Positions 25,041-33,012 of a stretch of DNA of 64,000 nt are shown here, piece by piece. Under the pieces are notes generated by a model, which saw nothing but the letters and a program-made list of their open reading frames with translations, was not told where the DNA came from and did no database searches. Origin of the DNA: Hamadaea tsunoensis DSM 44101 (GTDB lineage: Bacteria > Actinomycetota > Actinomycetes > Mycobacteriales > Micromonosporaceae); contig NZ_AUAX01000003.1 of the NCBI RefSeq assembly GCF_000428945.1, positions 310,001 through 374,000 of the forward strand. The letters are read 5' to 3'. The position numbers and the translations under genes are program-made. Within the stretch, counting starts at the first letter, position 1; each line of letters opens with the position of its first letter.

Positions 25041-26677
25041 GCGAGGACGTCGTCCGCGTCGACGATCGTGTACGCGTACCCCTGCTCGGCGAGGAAGCGC
25101 TGGCGGTGGGCGGCGTACTCGGTGTCGATGGTGTCCCGTGAGACGACCGTGTAGAAGTGCGCCTGCCGGCCGTCGGCCTTCGGGCGCAGGACGCGACCGA
25201 GCCGCTGAGCCTCCTCCTGCCGGGAGCCGAAGGTGCCGCTGACCTGGATCGCCACGGCGGCCTCGGGCAGGTCGATGGAGAAGTTGCCCACCTTGGACAG
25301 GACCAGCGTCCTCAGCTGCCCGGAGCGGAACTCGTCGAGCAGGCGCTCGCGCTCCTTGTTGGACGTGCTGCCCTCCAGGATCGGCGCGTCCAGGTACTCC
25401 CCGAGCTGGTGCAGCTGGTCGAGGTACGCCCCGATCACCAGCACCTGCTCGGCGGCGTGGCGTTCGACGAGCGCGCGTACCACCGGCAGTTTGGTGCGGG
25501 CGGTCGAGGCCATGCGGTAGCGCTCCTCCGCCTCGCCCATCGCGTACGCCATGCGCTCCTCGTCGGTCAGCGTGACGCGGACCTCGACGCATTCGGCGGG
25601 GGCGATCCACCCCTGGGCCTCGATGTCCTTCCAGGGCGCGTCGTAGCGTTTGGGGCCGATGAGGCTGAAGACGTCGCCCTCCTTGCCGTCCTCGCGCACG
25701 AGGGTGGCGGTGAGGCCGAGCCGGCGGCGGGCCTGCAGGTCCGCGGTGAAGCGGAAGATCGGCGCGGGCAGCAGGTGGACCTCGTCGTAGACGATGAGGC
25801 CCCAGTCGCGCGCGTCGAAGACGTTGAGGTGCGGGAACGTGCCGCCACGCCGCATGGTGAGCACCTGGTAGGTGGCGATCGTGACCGGGCGGATCTCCTT
25901 GCGCTCGCCCGAGTACTCGCCGATCTCGTCCTCGGTCAGCGTGGTCCGCGCGAGCAGCTCGCGGCGCCACTGCCGGGCGGCGACCGTGTTGGTCACCAGG
26001 ATCAGCGTCGTCGCCTTCGCCGAGGCCATCGCCGCCGCGCCGACCAGCGTCTTGCCCGCGCCGCAGGGCAGCACGACCACACCGGAGCCGCCGGCCTCGA
26101 AGTGCTCGACCGCCTCCTGCTGGTACGCGCGCAGCGTCCACCCGTCCAGGGCGAGGTCGATCTCGTGCGCCTCACCGTCCACGTAGCCGGCCAGGTCCTC
26201 GGCCGGCCAGCCCAGCTTGAGCAGGGCCTGCTTCAGCCGGCCGCGCTCGGACGGGTGCACGGCGATCGTGTCGGCGTCGATCTGGTTGCCCAGCATGCCC
26301 GCGAGCTTCTTGGACTTCGCCACCTCGACCAGCACAGCCCGGTCGAGCCCCCTCAGCACCAGCCCGGACGCCGGGTCGTTGGCCAGCTGGAGCCGGCCGT
26401 ACCGGTCCATGGTCTCGGCGACGTCGACGAGCAGGGCGTGCGGCACGGGGTAGCGGGAGTACTTGAGCAGGGCGTCGACCACCTGCTCGGCGTCGTGCCC
26501 GGCGGCCCGCGCGTTCCACAGTCCCAGCGGCGTCAGCCGGTAGGTGTGCACGTGCTCGGGCGAGCGTTCCAGCTCGGCGAACGGCGCGATCGACGCCCGG
26601 CACGCCTTCGCGTCGGGGTGGTCGACCTCCAGCAGCAGCGTCTTGTCCGACTGCACGATCAACGGGCCACTGGACAT
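25037..26677 (-). CDS. XPB-like DNA repair helicase (SF2)
   Basis: A 546-aa bacterial XPB. The N-terminal damage-recognition-like region (1-165) precedes the SF2 core: Q/Walker A LPCGAGKTL (near 196-204), DEVH box in IVYDEVHLLPAP (near 289), TAT motif with the XPB-specific RED in GLTATLVRED (near 317), and motif VI QEEAQRLGRVLRP (near 495). It unwinds or translocates on DNA with 3'-5' polarity. The partner Helicase_C_3 protein is encoded about 2 kb away. GGAAGG lies 9 nt upstream of the ATG. Confidence 0.92.
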   Translation of the reverse strand: MSSGPLIVQSDKTLLLEVDHPDAKACRASIAPFAELERSPEHVHTYRLTPLGLWNARAAGHDAEQVVDALLKYSRYPVPHALLVDVAETMDRYGRLQLANDPASGLVLRGLDRAVLVEVAKSKKLAGMLGNQIDADTIAVHPSERGRLKQALLKLGWPAEDLAGYVDGEAHEIDLALDGWTLRAYQQEAVEHFEAGGSGVVVLPCGAGKTLVGAAAMASAKATTLILVTNTVAARQWRRELLARTTLTEDEIGEYSGERKEIRPVTIATYQVLTMRRGGTFPHLNVFDARDWGLIVYDEVHLLPAPIFRFTADLQARRRLGLTATLVREDGKEGDVFSLIGPKRYDAPWKDIEAQGWIAPAECVEVRVTLTDEERMAYAMGEAEERYRMASTARTKLPVVRALVERHAAEQVLVIGAYLDQLHQLGEYLDAPILEGSTSNKERERLLDEFRSGQLRTLVLSKVGNFSIDLPEAAVAIQVSGTFGSRQEEAQRLGRVLRPKADGRQAHFYTVVSRDTIDTEYAAHRQRFLAEQGYAYTIVDADDVLA

Positions 26678-26966
26678 CGAGAACTACCTTCCGCCGGCGG
26701 GAGCGACCCTCCAGTGTGACACGCCCGGCGCGGACGCTTCCCCGGCGGCGGTCAGCTGTGGCCCGGCACGACTCATCCGGTCGGATGAACGCGGCCAACC
26801 GAGCGGCCAGATCGCATCGAGAGACGCAACCACCCCACGCGTACCAGGCGTCCCTATGGGCGGAATACCGATGGGCCGTTACGGCCGGTGGTGCACGCGT
26901 TCGGGGGAGTCCGACGGGGGCGAGCGAAGCACTGCCGGCCGTGGCGGCCCAACGCGTCCCCGGCCC
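26678..26966. other. Intergenic region upstream of the XPB gene
   Basis: 289 bp without a convincing gene; open frames here have poor codon structure. It holds a perfect inverted repeat TCATCCG-GT-CGGATGA (26773-26788) about 100 bp upstream of the XPB start, a possible operator, and a smaller GGCCGT/ACGGCC repeat near 26877. The XPB promoter must be here; I cannot place it with confidence. Confidence 0.4.
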
Positions 26967-27212
26967 TCAGTCGGGGTCGCGGGTACCCCGGAGCAGCGCT
27001 CCGATGATGGAGATCACAACCAGCAGGAGCAGGCCGCTGCCGATCGCCTCGCCGGCGGCGTCGAGCATCATGCGGTCGAGTACCAGCCAGGCGAAGAGGA
27101 ACCAGGCGGTCAGGGCACCGACCGCGATGCCGCACCCCACCAGCGTCGCCCGGGTGAACCGCGCAGCGGGCCGCGATCGCGCCTCGCCCTCGGGTTCCTG
27201 CTCGGCCGTCAC
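26967..27212 (-). CDS. Small two-segment membrane protein, paralogue of the next gene
   Basis: An 81-aa protein with two hydrophobic segments (about 23-45 and 57-73). It shares the pattern WFxxAxLVxDxxxxDAxxEx(I/V)G followed by LxVVxS(I/V)(I/V)GA with the 77-aa product encoded at 27241-27474, so the pair arose by tandem duplication. Function is unknown. The start GTG 27212 has a CAACCT box 6 nt upstream (leaderless). Located between the XPB helicase and an L,D-transpeptidase. Confidence 0.65.
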   Translation of the reverse strand: MTAEQEPEGEARSRPAARFTRATLVGCGIAVGALTAWFLFAWLVLDRMMLDAAGEAIGSGLLLLVVISIIGALLRGTRDPD

Positions 27213-27240
27213 GCCTCAAGGTTGCCACGCGTACTGGGGA

Positions 27241-27474
27241 TTATGAGGGCTTTTCTGGATCGTCGCCCGAATCGGCGGAGTCGTCCCCACCGCCGGCCGA
27301 CCGCGCCTTGCGGATCGCGCCGACCACCGACACGACGATCAGCAGCCCGAAAGCCACGCCCACCGACTCGTTCACGGCGTCCCCCACGCCCTCGTCCATC
27401 ACGAGCCGGGCCAGGAAGAACCAGCCGGCGGCCCCGGCCACGACGATCAGCAGCGTGACGCCCAGCGAGCGCAT
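27241..27474 (-). CDS. Small two-segment membrane protein, paralogue of the preceding gene
   Basis: A 77-aa protein beginning MRSLGVTLLIVVAGAAGWFF, with two hydrophobic segments (about 4-24 and 40-57) and an acidic C-terminus (DDSADSGDDPEKPS). It is clearly related to the downstream 81-aa protein. The ATG at 27474 has GGAGG 5 nt upstream, which decides against the ATG five codons earlier. Function unknown; probably co-transcribed with its paralogue. Confidence 0.65.
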   Translation of the reverse strand: MRSLGVTLLIVVAGAAGWFFLARLVMDEGVGDAVNESVGVAFGLLIVVSVVGAIRKARSAGGGDDSADSGDDPEKPS

Positions 27475-27567
27475 CCGTCCTCCTCGCACGGTCCCGGTAC
27501 GAGCACTGTGGACAGCCTAGGGACGTGCTGGCCCTACGGCCACTATCGCGAAGCTGATCACGTCGTT

Positions 27568-27640
27568 TAGTCTCCCCCTGCAACCGTCTCCCGCATCCTT
27601 TGCGTCACTGGTATTGCCGGTGTACGCACCGGCGGATGCG
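27568..27640 (+). promoter_or_regulatory. Possible promoter and structured leader of the L,D-transpeptidase gene
   Basis: TAGTCT (27568-27573) could be a -10. The following leader can fold: outer arms CGCATCC (27592-27598) and GGATGCG (27634-27640), and directly inside the 3' arm a perfect GCCGGTG/CACCGGC stem (27616-27622, 27627-27633) with loop TACG. GGGGAGG follows, then the ATG at 27660. Confidence 0.4.
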
Positions 27641-27659
27641 AGTTTTGGGGAGGACGAAC

Positions 27660-28481
27660 ATGAAATTCCGGTACGCCTGCGCCACCGGCGCAGTGCTGCT
27701 GGCGGCTCTGACCGCCTGCGCACCGGCCCAGCCCCGGTCGGAGGCGAGCGGACCGAGCCTGGCCCCGGTCTCCGACACCGTGCCGGTCAGCCCGTCGGCG
27801 GCCGTCGCGGCACCGAGTACGTCACCCTCCGCCGCGCCGACGACCGTGGTCGACAGCGCGACGACCGGGTCCGGCTCGACCGCGGTCGCGGCCTGCCAGG
27901 CCGGCCCGCACCAGCGCGAGGTCGAGGCAGCCCTGAACAAGCTGCGCATCTGGGGCACGCTGACGGTCGACGGCAAGAACACCGCCGCCGACTGCGCGGC
28001 GATCAAGAAGTTCCAGAAGCGGTACGGCATCTCGCCGGTCAACGGCCGCGCCGGCGACACCACGTTCAGCGTCGCGACCCGCCTGGCGGCGACCGACGTC
28101 AGCCAGTGCCAGGCCGGCACCGGGCTGGTCGCCTGCGTCGACCTCACCCACCAGACCACGTACATCATGAACGGCGGCCAGCTCGTCTGGGGACCGACGG
28201 TCACGCGTACCGGCAAGCCCGGGTACGCGACGCCGGCCGGCTGGTTCAAGGTCTTCGACCGGTCGCCGAAGCACTGGTCGAACCCGTACAAGGTCTGGCT
28301 GCCGTACTGGCAGCAGTTCTACAACGGTGACGGTTTCCACGAGACCACCACCTACATCCACGACATGTCGATCGGGTCGCACGGCTGCGCGAACCTGCTG
28401 CACACGGACGCGGTGAAGTACTACTCGCTGCTGAAGGCCGGCACCAAGGTTCACCTGTACGGCCGTCGCCCCGGTACATGA
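27660..28481 (+). CDS. L,D-transpeptidase (YkuD) with peptidoglycan-binding domain, lipoprotein
   Basis: A 273-aa exported enzyme that makes 3-3 cross-links in peptidoglycan. The signal peptide ends with a lipobox LTAC (Cys near 20), followed by a Ser/Thr/Pro-rich linker (to ~80), a peptidoglycan-binding helix bundle (about 85-140) and a YkuD domain. The catalytic motif HDMSIGSHGCANLLHTDA (about 237-254) has the nucleophilic Cys. GGGGAGG lies 7 nt before the ATG. The long, foldable leader suggests post-transcriptional control. Confidence 0.9.
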   Translation: MKFRYACATGAVLLAALTACAPAQPRSEASGPSLAPVSDTVPVSPSAAVAAPSTSPSAAPTTVVDSATTGSGSTAVAACQAGPHQREVEAALNKLRIWGTLTVDGKNTAADCAAIKKFQKRYGISPVNGRAGDTTFSVATRLAATDVSQCQAGTGLVACVDLTHQTTYIMNGGQLVWGPTVTRTGKPGYATPAGWFKVFDRSPKHWSNPYKVWLPYWQQFYNGDGFHETTTYIHDMSIGSHGCANLLHTDAVKYYSLLKAGTKVHLYGRRPGT

Positions 28482-28521
28482 CAGCACCGGAGCCGGTCGG
28501 GTTGGGTACGGTTGAGCGACG

Positions 28522-30861
28522 ATGACCATCACCTTCACCGACCGGCTCCGAGCACTGCCCGACGAGGCGCTCGGTGAGCTGTTGCGCGCCCGTCCGGATC
28601 TGGTCACCCCGGTCCCCTCGGATGTCGCGTCGCTCGCCGCCCGGGCGCAGACCCGGCTGTCGGTGGCCCGCGCCGTCGACCGGCTGGACCGGTTCACGCT
28701 GGAGATCCTGGATGCGGCCCGGCTCACCCGGGACGCCGACGGGCTCACCTCGGTCGACGGCATTCTCGCCATCTCGGCCGCACCGCCGGGCGGCGCCGAG
28801 CCGGCCCGCGTACGCGAGGCCGTCCAGCTGCTGCACAAGCTCTTCCTGCTCTTCGGCACCGACGAGGAACTCCAGGTCGCGGGCGGCGTGGACGAGGCGT
28901 GTTCGGCGTACCCGGCGGGGCTGGGACGGCCGGCCGCCGAGCTGGACGCCGCCGCTGCCGCCCTCGCCGCCGATCCGGCCAGGCTCCGCCGGGCCCTCCT
29001 CGCCGCCACCCCGGCCGCCCGCGCCGTGCTCGACCGGCTGGCCGCGGGTCCGCCCGTGGGCACCTTCAGCGAGCCGCCCGAGGCCGTCGTGGACCTTCTC
29101 GATCAACATCTCCTGGTACGCCTGGACGACCAGACCGTCGAGCTTCCCCGCGAACTCGGCCTGCTGCTGCGGCGGGACCACGGTCCGCTGGGCGTGACGC
29201 ATCCGCAGCCGCCGGCCCTGCCGGGCGCGAGCCGCAGCGCGGACGTCGTCGACCGGGCGGGGGCCGGGCAGGCCATGACCGTCGTGCGGGAAGCCGAGGC
29301 GCTCCTGGACGCGCTGGCGGCGGATCCGGCTCCGATCCTGCGGGGCGGCGGTCTGGGCGTCCTGCCGTTGCGGCGGCTCGCCAAGGCGGCCGGGCTGCCC
29401 GAACCGACCGCGGGGCTGCTCGTCGAGGTCACCGCGGCGGCCGGCCTGCTCGGCGAGACCGAGACCGACTACCTGCCCGCCGCCGGTTACGACGTGTGGC
29501 GCGGCGAGGAGCTCGCCCAGCGCTGGGACCGGCTGGCCCGGGCGTGGCTGAACATGCCCCGGCAGCCCTCCCTGATCGGTGCCCGCGACGAGCGCGACCG
29601 GCCGATCGGCGCACTGTCCCCCGAGGGCGAGCGCGCCGGCCTGCCCGCGCTGCGCCGGGACACCCTCGGTGCGATCCCGCCCGGCACGACCCCCGCCACG
29701 GATGAGCTGATCGAGCTGCTGGGCTGGCACATGCCGCTGCGCGTACGCGGACGGGAGCCGGTCTACACGGCCGTGCTGGCCGAGGCGGCGACCCTGGGCA
29801 TCACCGGTTTCGGCGGCCTGACCGGATACGGCCGCGCTCTGCTGTCCACAGAGGACGAGTCCGACGGCGACCCGCTCGGTACGCGACCCGGCGCCGACCG
29901 GCCCCGCGACCGGACCCTGGCCGCGGCCGCGCTGGAGACGCTCCTGCCGCCGCCGGTCGACCATTTCGTGGTGCAGGCCGACCTGACCGTGGTCGTGCCG
30001 GGGCAGCCGGAGGCACAGCTCGCCGCCGAGCTGGACCTGCTCGCCGAGCACGAGTCGGGCGGCGGTGCCGTCGTCTACCGGGTGACCCGGGAGTCGCTGC
30101 GCCGGGCCCTCGACGCCGGGTACGCCGGCAGCGATCTCCAGGCGCTCTTCGGCAAGCGGTCGCGGACGCCGGTCCCCCAGGCACTGTCCTACATGATCGA
30201 CGACGTCGCGCGTACGCACGGCGGGCTGCGTACCGGGGCGGCCGGGGCGTACCTGCGCTCCGACGACGAGGCCCTGGTCGCCAGCGTGCTCGCCGACCGC
30301 CGGCTGGCCGGACTCGGGCTGCGGCGGCTGGCCCCGACCGTGCTCATCACGCTCTCGCCGCCGGGGCGGCTGCTCGGCATACTCCGGGACCACGGTTTCG
30401 CGCCGGCGCCCGAGGACGCGACGGGCGCGGTGGTGCTGAGCCGGCCCAAGGCCCGCCGGGCGCCCGCGCGCTCGGCCGTGCTGCCGCCGGTGGATCCCAC
30501 GGCGGGGCTGACCCGGCCGCGGCTGATCGGCCTGGTGGAACAGGTCCGGCTGGGCGACGCCGCGGTGCGGGCGGCGCGCAAGGCCCCGCTCGCGGTACGC
30601 GCGGCGACCGGTGGGACGGTCGACGGGATCACGCCGTTGCAGGCCCACAGCGAGGCGCTGGCCGTGCTGCAGCAGGCGGTACGCGAGAAGGCCCGGGTCT
30701 GGGTGGGCTATGTGGACGCCCACGGTTCCACGAATTCGCGGCTGGTACGCCCGGTGTCGATCGGGGCCGGCTACCTTCGCGCCGAAGACGAGCGTACGCA
30801 GATGATGCACACCTTCGCGCTCTCCCGCGTCATCGCGGCGGTCTACGAGAACCCGAGCTGA
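28522..30861 (+). CDS. Helicase-associated protein (Helicase_C_3 domain), likely XPB partner
   Basis: A 779-aa soluble protein beginning MTITFTDRLRALPDEALGEL. It is a large, Leu/Arg-rich, winged-helix-like protein with the Helicase_C_3 region (about 470-620: HFVVQADLTVVVPGQPEAQL near 482) and a WYL-like end (ARVWVGYVDAHGSTNSRLVRP near 732). It lacks Walker motifs, so it is not itself a helicase. In actinobacteria it is regularly found beside the XPB-like helicase and probably acts with it in DNA repair; that role is inferred. TACGGT lies about 9 nt before the ATG. Confidence 0.82.
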   Translation: MTITFTDRLRALPDEALGELLRARPDLVTPVPSDVASLAARAQTRLSVARAVDRLDRFTLEILDAARLTRDADGLTSVDGILAISAAPPGGAEPARVREAVQLLHKLFLLFGTDEELQVAGGVDEACSAYPAGLGRPAAELDAAAAALAADPARLRRALLAATPAARAVLDRLAAGPPVGTFSEPPEAVVDLLDQHLLVRLDDQTVELPRELGLLLRRDHGPLGVTHPQPPALPGASRSADVVDRAGAGQAMTVVREAEALLDALAADPAPILRGGGLGVLPLRRLAKAAGLPEPTAGLLVEVTAAAGLLGETETDYLPAAGYDVWRGEELAQRWDRLARAWLNMPRQPSLIGARDERDRPIGALSPEGERAGLPALRRDTLGAIPPGTTPATDELIELLGWHMPLRVRGREPVYTAVLAEAATLGITGFGGLTGYGRALLSTEDESDGDPLGTRPGADRPRDRTLAAAALETLLPPPVDHFVVQADLTVVVPGQPEAQLAAELDLLAEHESGGGAVVYRVTRESLRRALDAGYAGSDLQALFGKRSRTPVPQALSYMIDDVARTHGGLRTGAAGAYLRSDDEALVASVLADRRLAGLGLRRLAPTVLITLSPPGRLLGILRDHGFAPAPEDATGAVVLSRPKARRAPARSAVLPPVDPTAGLTRPRLIGLVEQVRLGDAAVRAARKAPLAVRAATGGTVDGITPLQAHSEALAVLQQAVREKARVWVGYVDAHGSTNSRLVRPVSIGAGYLRAEDERTQMMHTFALSRVIAAVYENPS

Positions 30862-30863
30862 AC

Positions 30864-30892
30864 CGGGCCGGCGGTCGTCGACCGCCGGCCCG
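30864..30892. terminator. Terminator hairpin between convergent genes
   Basis: CGGGCCGGCGGTC (30864-30876) and GACCGCCGGCCCG (30880-30892) form a 13-bp perfect stem with a 3-nt loop between the Helicase_C_3 and cold-shock genes. Confidence 0.82.
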
Positions 30893-30901
30893 CGTCGCAG
30901 G

Positions 30902-31300
30902 TCAGATCTCGAGTTCGCGGGCCACCGCGTGCAGGGCCTCGCCGATCTTCTGGCCGGTCTTGCGGTCGGGGTGCCGGCCGCGCTTGAGGTCCGGCAGGAT
31001 CTTCGCCTCGAGCACCTTGATCATGTCTTCGATGAGGGTGTTGAGCTCGTCCGGCGTACGCCGCTTCGCCTCGGCCTGGGCCTGGGCGACCGACGGCGGC
31101 GCCTCCAGCAGCTTGACGCCCATCGCCTGGGCGCCCTTGCGGCCCTCGATCACACCGAACTCGATCTTCTGGCCGCCCTTGAGATCGTCGACACCGCCCG
31201 GCAACGCGGTCTTGGGCAGGAAGACGTCCCCGCCTTCATCGCTGGTGACGAAGCCGTAGCCCTTCTGGGCGTCATACCACTTGACCCGACCGGTAGGCAC
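30902..31300 (-). CDS. Cold-shock domain protein with C-terminal helical extension
   Basis: A 132-aa protein. Residues 1-66 are a cold-shock domain with RNP1 KGYGFV (near 13) and RNP2-like DVFLP (near 25). The C-terminal half (67-132) is a charged helical extension (RRTPDELNTLIEDMIKVLE) absent from ordinary 67-aa Csp proteins but common in actinobacterial homologues. Binds single-stranded RNA or DNA and may act as an RNA chaperone. The start is GTG 31300. Its position near a helicase gene is shared with other actinobacteria. Confidence 0.88.
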   Translation of the reverse strand: MPTGRVKWYDAQKGYGFVTSDEGGDVFLPKTALPGGVDDLKGGQKIEFGVIEGRKGAQAMGVKLLEAPPSVAQAQAEAKRRTPDELNTLIEDMIKVLEAKILPDLKRGRHPDRKTGQKIGEALHAVARELEI

Positions 31301-31377
31301 CTAGATCCCTGCTTCCATGCGTGCGGTGGACCGGCGGCGACGCCGGCGCGGCCGCCTTCTCGCGGCCGTGTTCCAGG

Positions 31378-32211
31378 CTATCGAGCGCGCCCAACCGACC
31401 CAACAGCAATACCCGCCATCCGAGGGGTCAACCCGGCGTCCGCGGCGCGGCCGAGGAGTTCGGCGACCGCCGCGTATCCGGCGTCGCCGAGGTTCTCGGT
31501 GAACTCGTTGACGTAGAGCCCGATGTGCTGGTCCACCACGGCCTGCTCCATCTCCTGGGCGTGTTCCAGGACGTACGCGCGGCTGTCGTCCGGACGCGCC
31601 CAGGCGTGGCGTACGGAGGCCTGGATCCAGGCGGTCGCGGCGGCCGGGTCGACCACGCCCTTCCTCGCCAGGATGGCGCCGAGCGGGATCGGGGAACCCG
31701 TGTCGCCCTCCCACCACTCGCCGAGGTCCTGAACGCTCGTCAGGCCGAACCGCTGATAGGTGAAGCGCGCCTCGTGGATGACCAGGCCGGCGTCGTAGGT
31801 GCCGTCGGCGACGCCCGGCATGATCTGGTGGAACGGCACGACCGCGATCTCGCGCGGCGTCTGGCCGGTCTGCTCGGCCCACAGCCGCATCAGCAGGTAG
31901 GCCGTCGTCCGCTCGCCCGGCACGGCCACGAGCGCGCCGTCGAGCGACTCCCGGCCGGCGGTCAGCACCAGCGGGCCGCAGCCCCGGCCGAGCGCGCCGC
32001 CGCAGGGCAGCAGCTCGTACTGGTCGGCCAGCCAGGGCAGCGCCGCGTAGGACACCTTCACCAGGTCGAACCGGCCGTCCAGGGCGGCCGTGTTGGTGAC
32101 GTCGACGTCGGCGTACGTCACCTCGAAATCGGGGGCGCCGGGCACGAGACCGTGGGTCAGCGCGTGGAAGACGAACGTGTCGTTCGGGCACGGCGAGTAT
32201 GCGATCTTCAT
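31378..32211 (-). CDS. mqnD: 1,4-dihydroxy-6-naphthoate synthase (menaquinone via futalosine)
   Basis: A 277-aa enzyme beginning MKIAYSPCPNDTFVFHALTHG, the signature of MqnD. It cleaves cyclic de-hypoxanthine futalosine to 1,4-dihydroxy-6-naphthoate. Other conserved parts are PGERTTAYLLMRLW near 98 and GLVIHEARFTYQRFGL near 142, the latter carrying the proposed catalytic His. The ATG overlaps the mqnB stop (ATGA). The organism therefore makes menaquinone by the futalosine route, as many streptomycetes and relatives do. Confidence 0.95.
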   Translation of the reverse strand: MKIAYSPCPNDTFVFHALTHGLVPGAPDFEVTYADVDVTNTAALDGRFDLVKVSYAALPWLADQYELLPCGGALGRGCGPLVLTAGRESLDGALVAVPGERTTAYLLMRLWAEQTGQTPREIAVVPFHQIMPGVADGTYDAGLVIHEARFTYQRFGLTSVQDLGEWWEGDTGSPIPLGAILARKGVVDPAAATAWIQASVRHAWARPDDSRAYVLEHAQEMEQAVVDQHIGLYVNEFTENLGDAGYAAVAELLGRAADAGLTPRMAGIAVGSVGRAR

Positions 32212-32975
32212 GATGCTCCTGACTGCTCGCGCGAGCGCTCCCCGGCTGACTGAACTCCCGGCGGCTCGCGCAAGCGCTCCCCGGCTGACTGAACTCCCGG
32301 CGGCTCGCGCAAGCGCTCCCCGGCAGACTGAACTCCCGGCGGCTCGCGCAAGCGCTCCCCGGCTACGTTATCCCCGAACGCCGCCGCGGCGTCCGTGAGG
32401 GCGGCGAGCGCCTCGCCGATCCGCCACGCCGCCCGGTCGCGCGGACCGACCGGGTTCGAGATCGTGCGGATCTCCGCGAAGGGCAGGCCACAGGCGGCGG
32501 CCGCGGCCGCGACCCCGGCACCCTCCATGCCCTCGGCCACCGCGTCCGGCCACAGTCTCCGCAGCTCCGCCGCGCGTTCCGCCGTCCCGGTCACGGTCGC
32601 GACGGTCAGGATCGCCCCGCGTACGGCGCCGGGCAGGTCCAGATCGCCGTCCACAAGCGACACACCGCTGCCGAAGCCCAGTTCGTCGATCGTGAGGAAA
32701 CCATCGGCCGACTGCGCCCCAAGGTCCGCGAACACGCTGCGGGTGGCCACGACCAGCCCGCCCACCGGCACCGCGCCCGGGAAACCGCCCGCGATCCCCA
32801 TGCTCACCACCCGGGAGTACGCGTTTCCGCCCGCTTCGGCGAGCGTCAGCAGGCGGGCGGTGGCGGCCGCCGCCACGGCCGGTCCGACCCCGACGGCCTG
32901 GACGTCGCATCCGGTCAGGCCCTTCCGGACGGCTCCGGCTTCGGCCTCGACCGCGGTCACGATGAGCGTACGCAC
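32208..32975 (-). CDS. mqnB: Futalosine hydrolase with repetitive C-terminal tail
   Basis: A 255-aa protein. Residues 1-205 are a nucleoside-phosphorylase-like domain with SMGIAGGFPGAVPVGGLVVA near 59, GFLTIDELGFGSG near 92 and the substrate loop AVAEGMEGAGVAAAA near 147. MqnB hydrolyses futalosine to hypoxanthine and dehypoxanthinyl futalosine. The tail (about 206-255) is three copies of a 13-residue unit AGERLREPPGVQS plus a diverged fourth, produced by an in-frame 39-bp tandem repeat. The tail is absent from the family core. A TAGACA box lies 6 nt before the GTG. It forms a coupled operon with mqnD. Confidence 0.92.
   Translation of the reverse strand: MRTLIVTAVEAEAGAVRKGLTGCDVQAVGVGPAVAAAATARLLTLAEAGGNAYSRVVSMGIAGGFPGAVPVGGLVVATRSVFADLGAQSADGFLTIDELGFGSGVSLVDGDLDLPGAVRGAILTVATVTGTAERAAELRRLWPDAVAEGMEGAGVAAAAAACGLPFAEIRTISNPVGPRDRAAWRIGEALAALTDAAAAFGDNVAGERLREPPGVQSAGERLREPPGVQSAGERLREPPGVQSAGERSREQSGAS
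32225..32364. repeat. 39-bp tandem repeat (minisatellite) inside mqnB
   Basis: Units at 32225-32263, 32264-32302, 32303-32341 and a partial 32342-32364; about 3.6 copies differing by one or two bases. The period of 39 (13 codons) keeps the mqnB reading frame. Confidence 0.95.
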
Positions 32976-33012
32976 CAGCCCTGTCTACTCCAGGCGCACG
33001 ACGCGGTACGCG

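Noticed and set aside
27568-27659. c-di-AMP (ydaO/yuaA) riboswitch before the L,D-transpeptidase
   Set aside because: The gene type fits but the conserved core sequence of that riboswitch is not recognisable in the leader.
32225-32364. Regular direct repeats resembling a CRISPR array
   Set aside because: The units are contiguous with no unique spacers, the period is 13 codons and they lie inside mqnB in frame; no cas genes are nearby.
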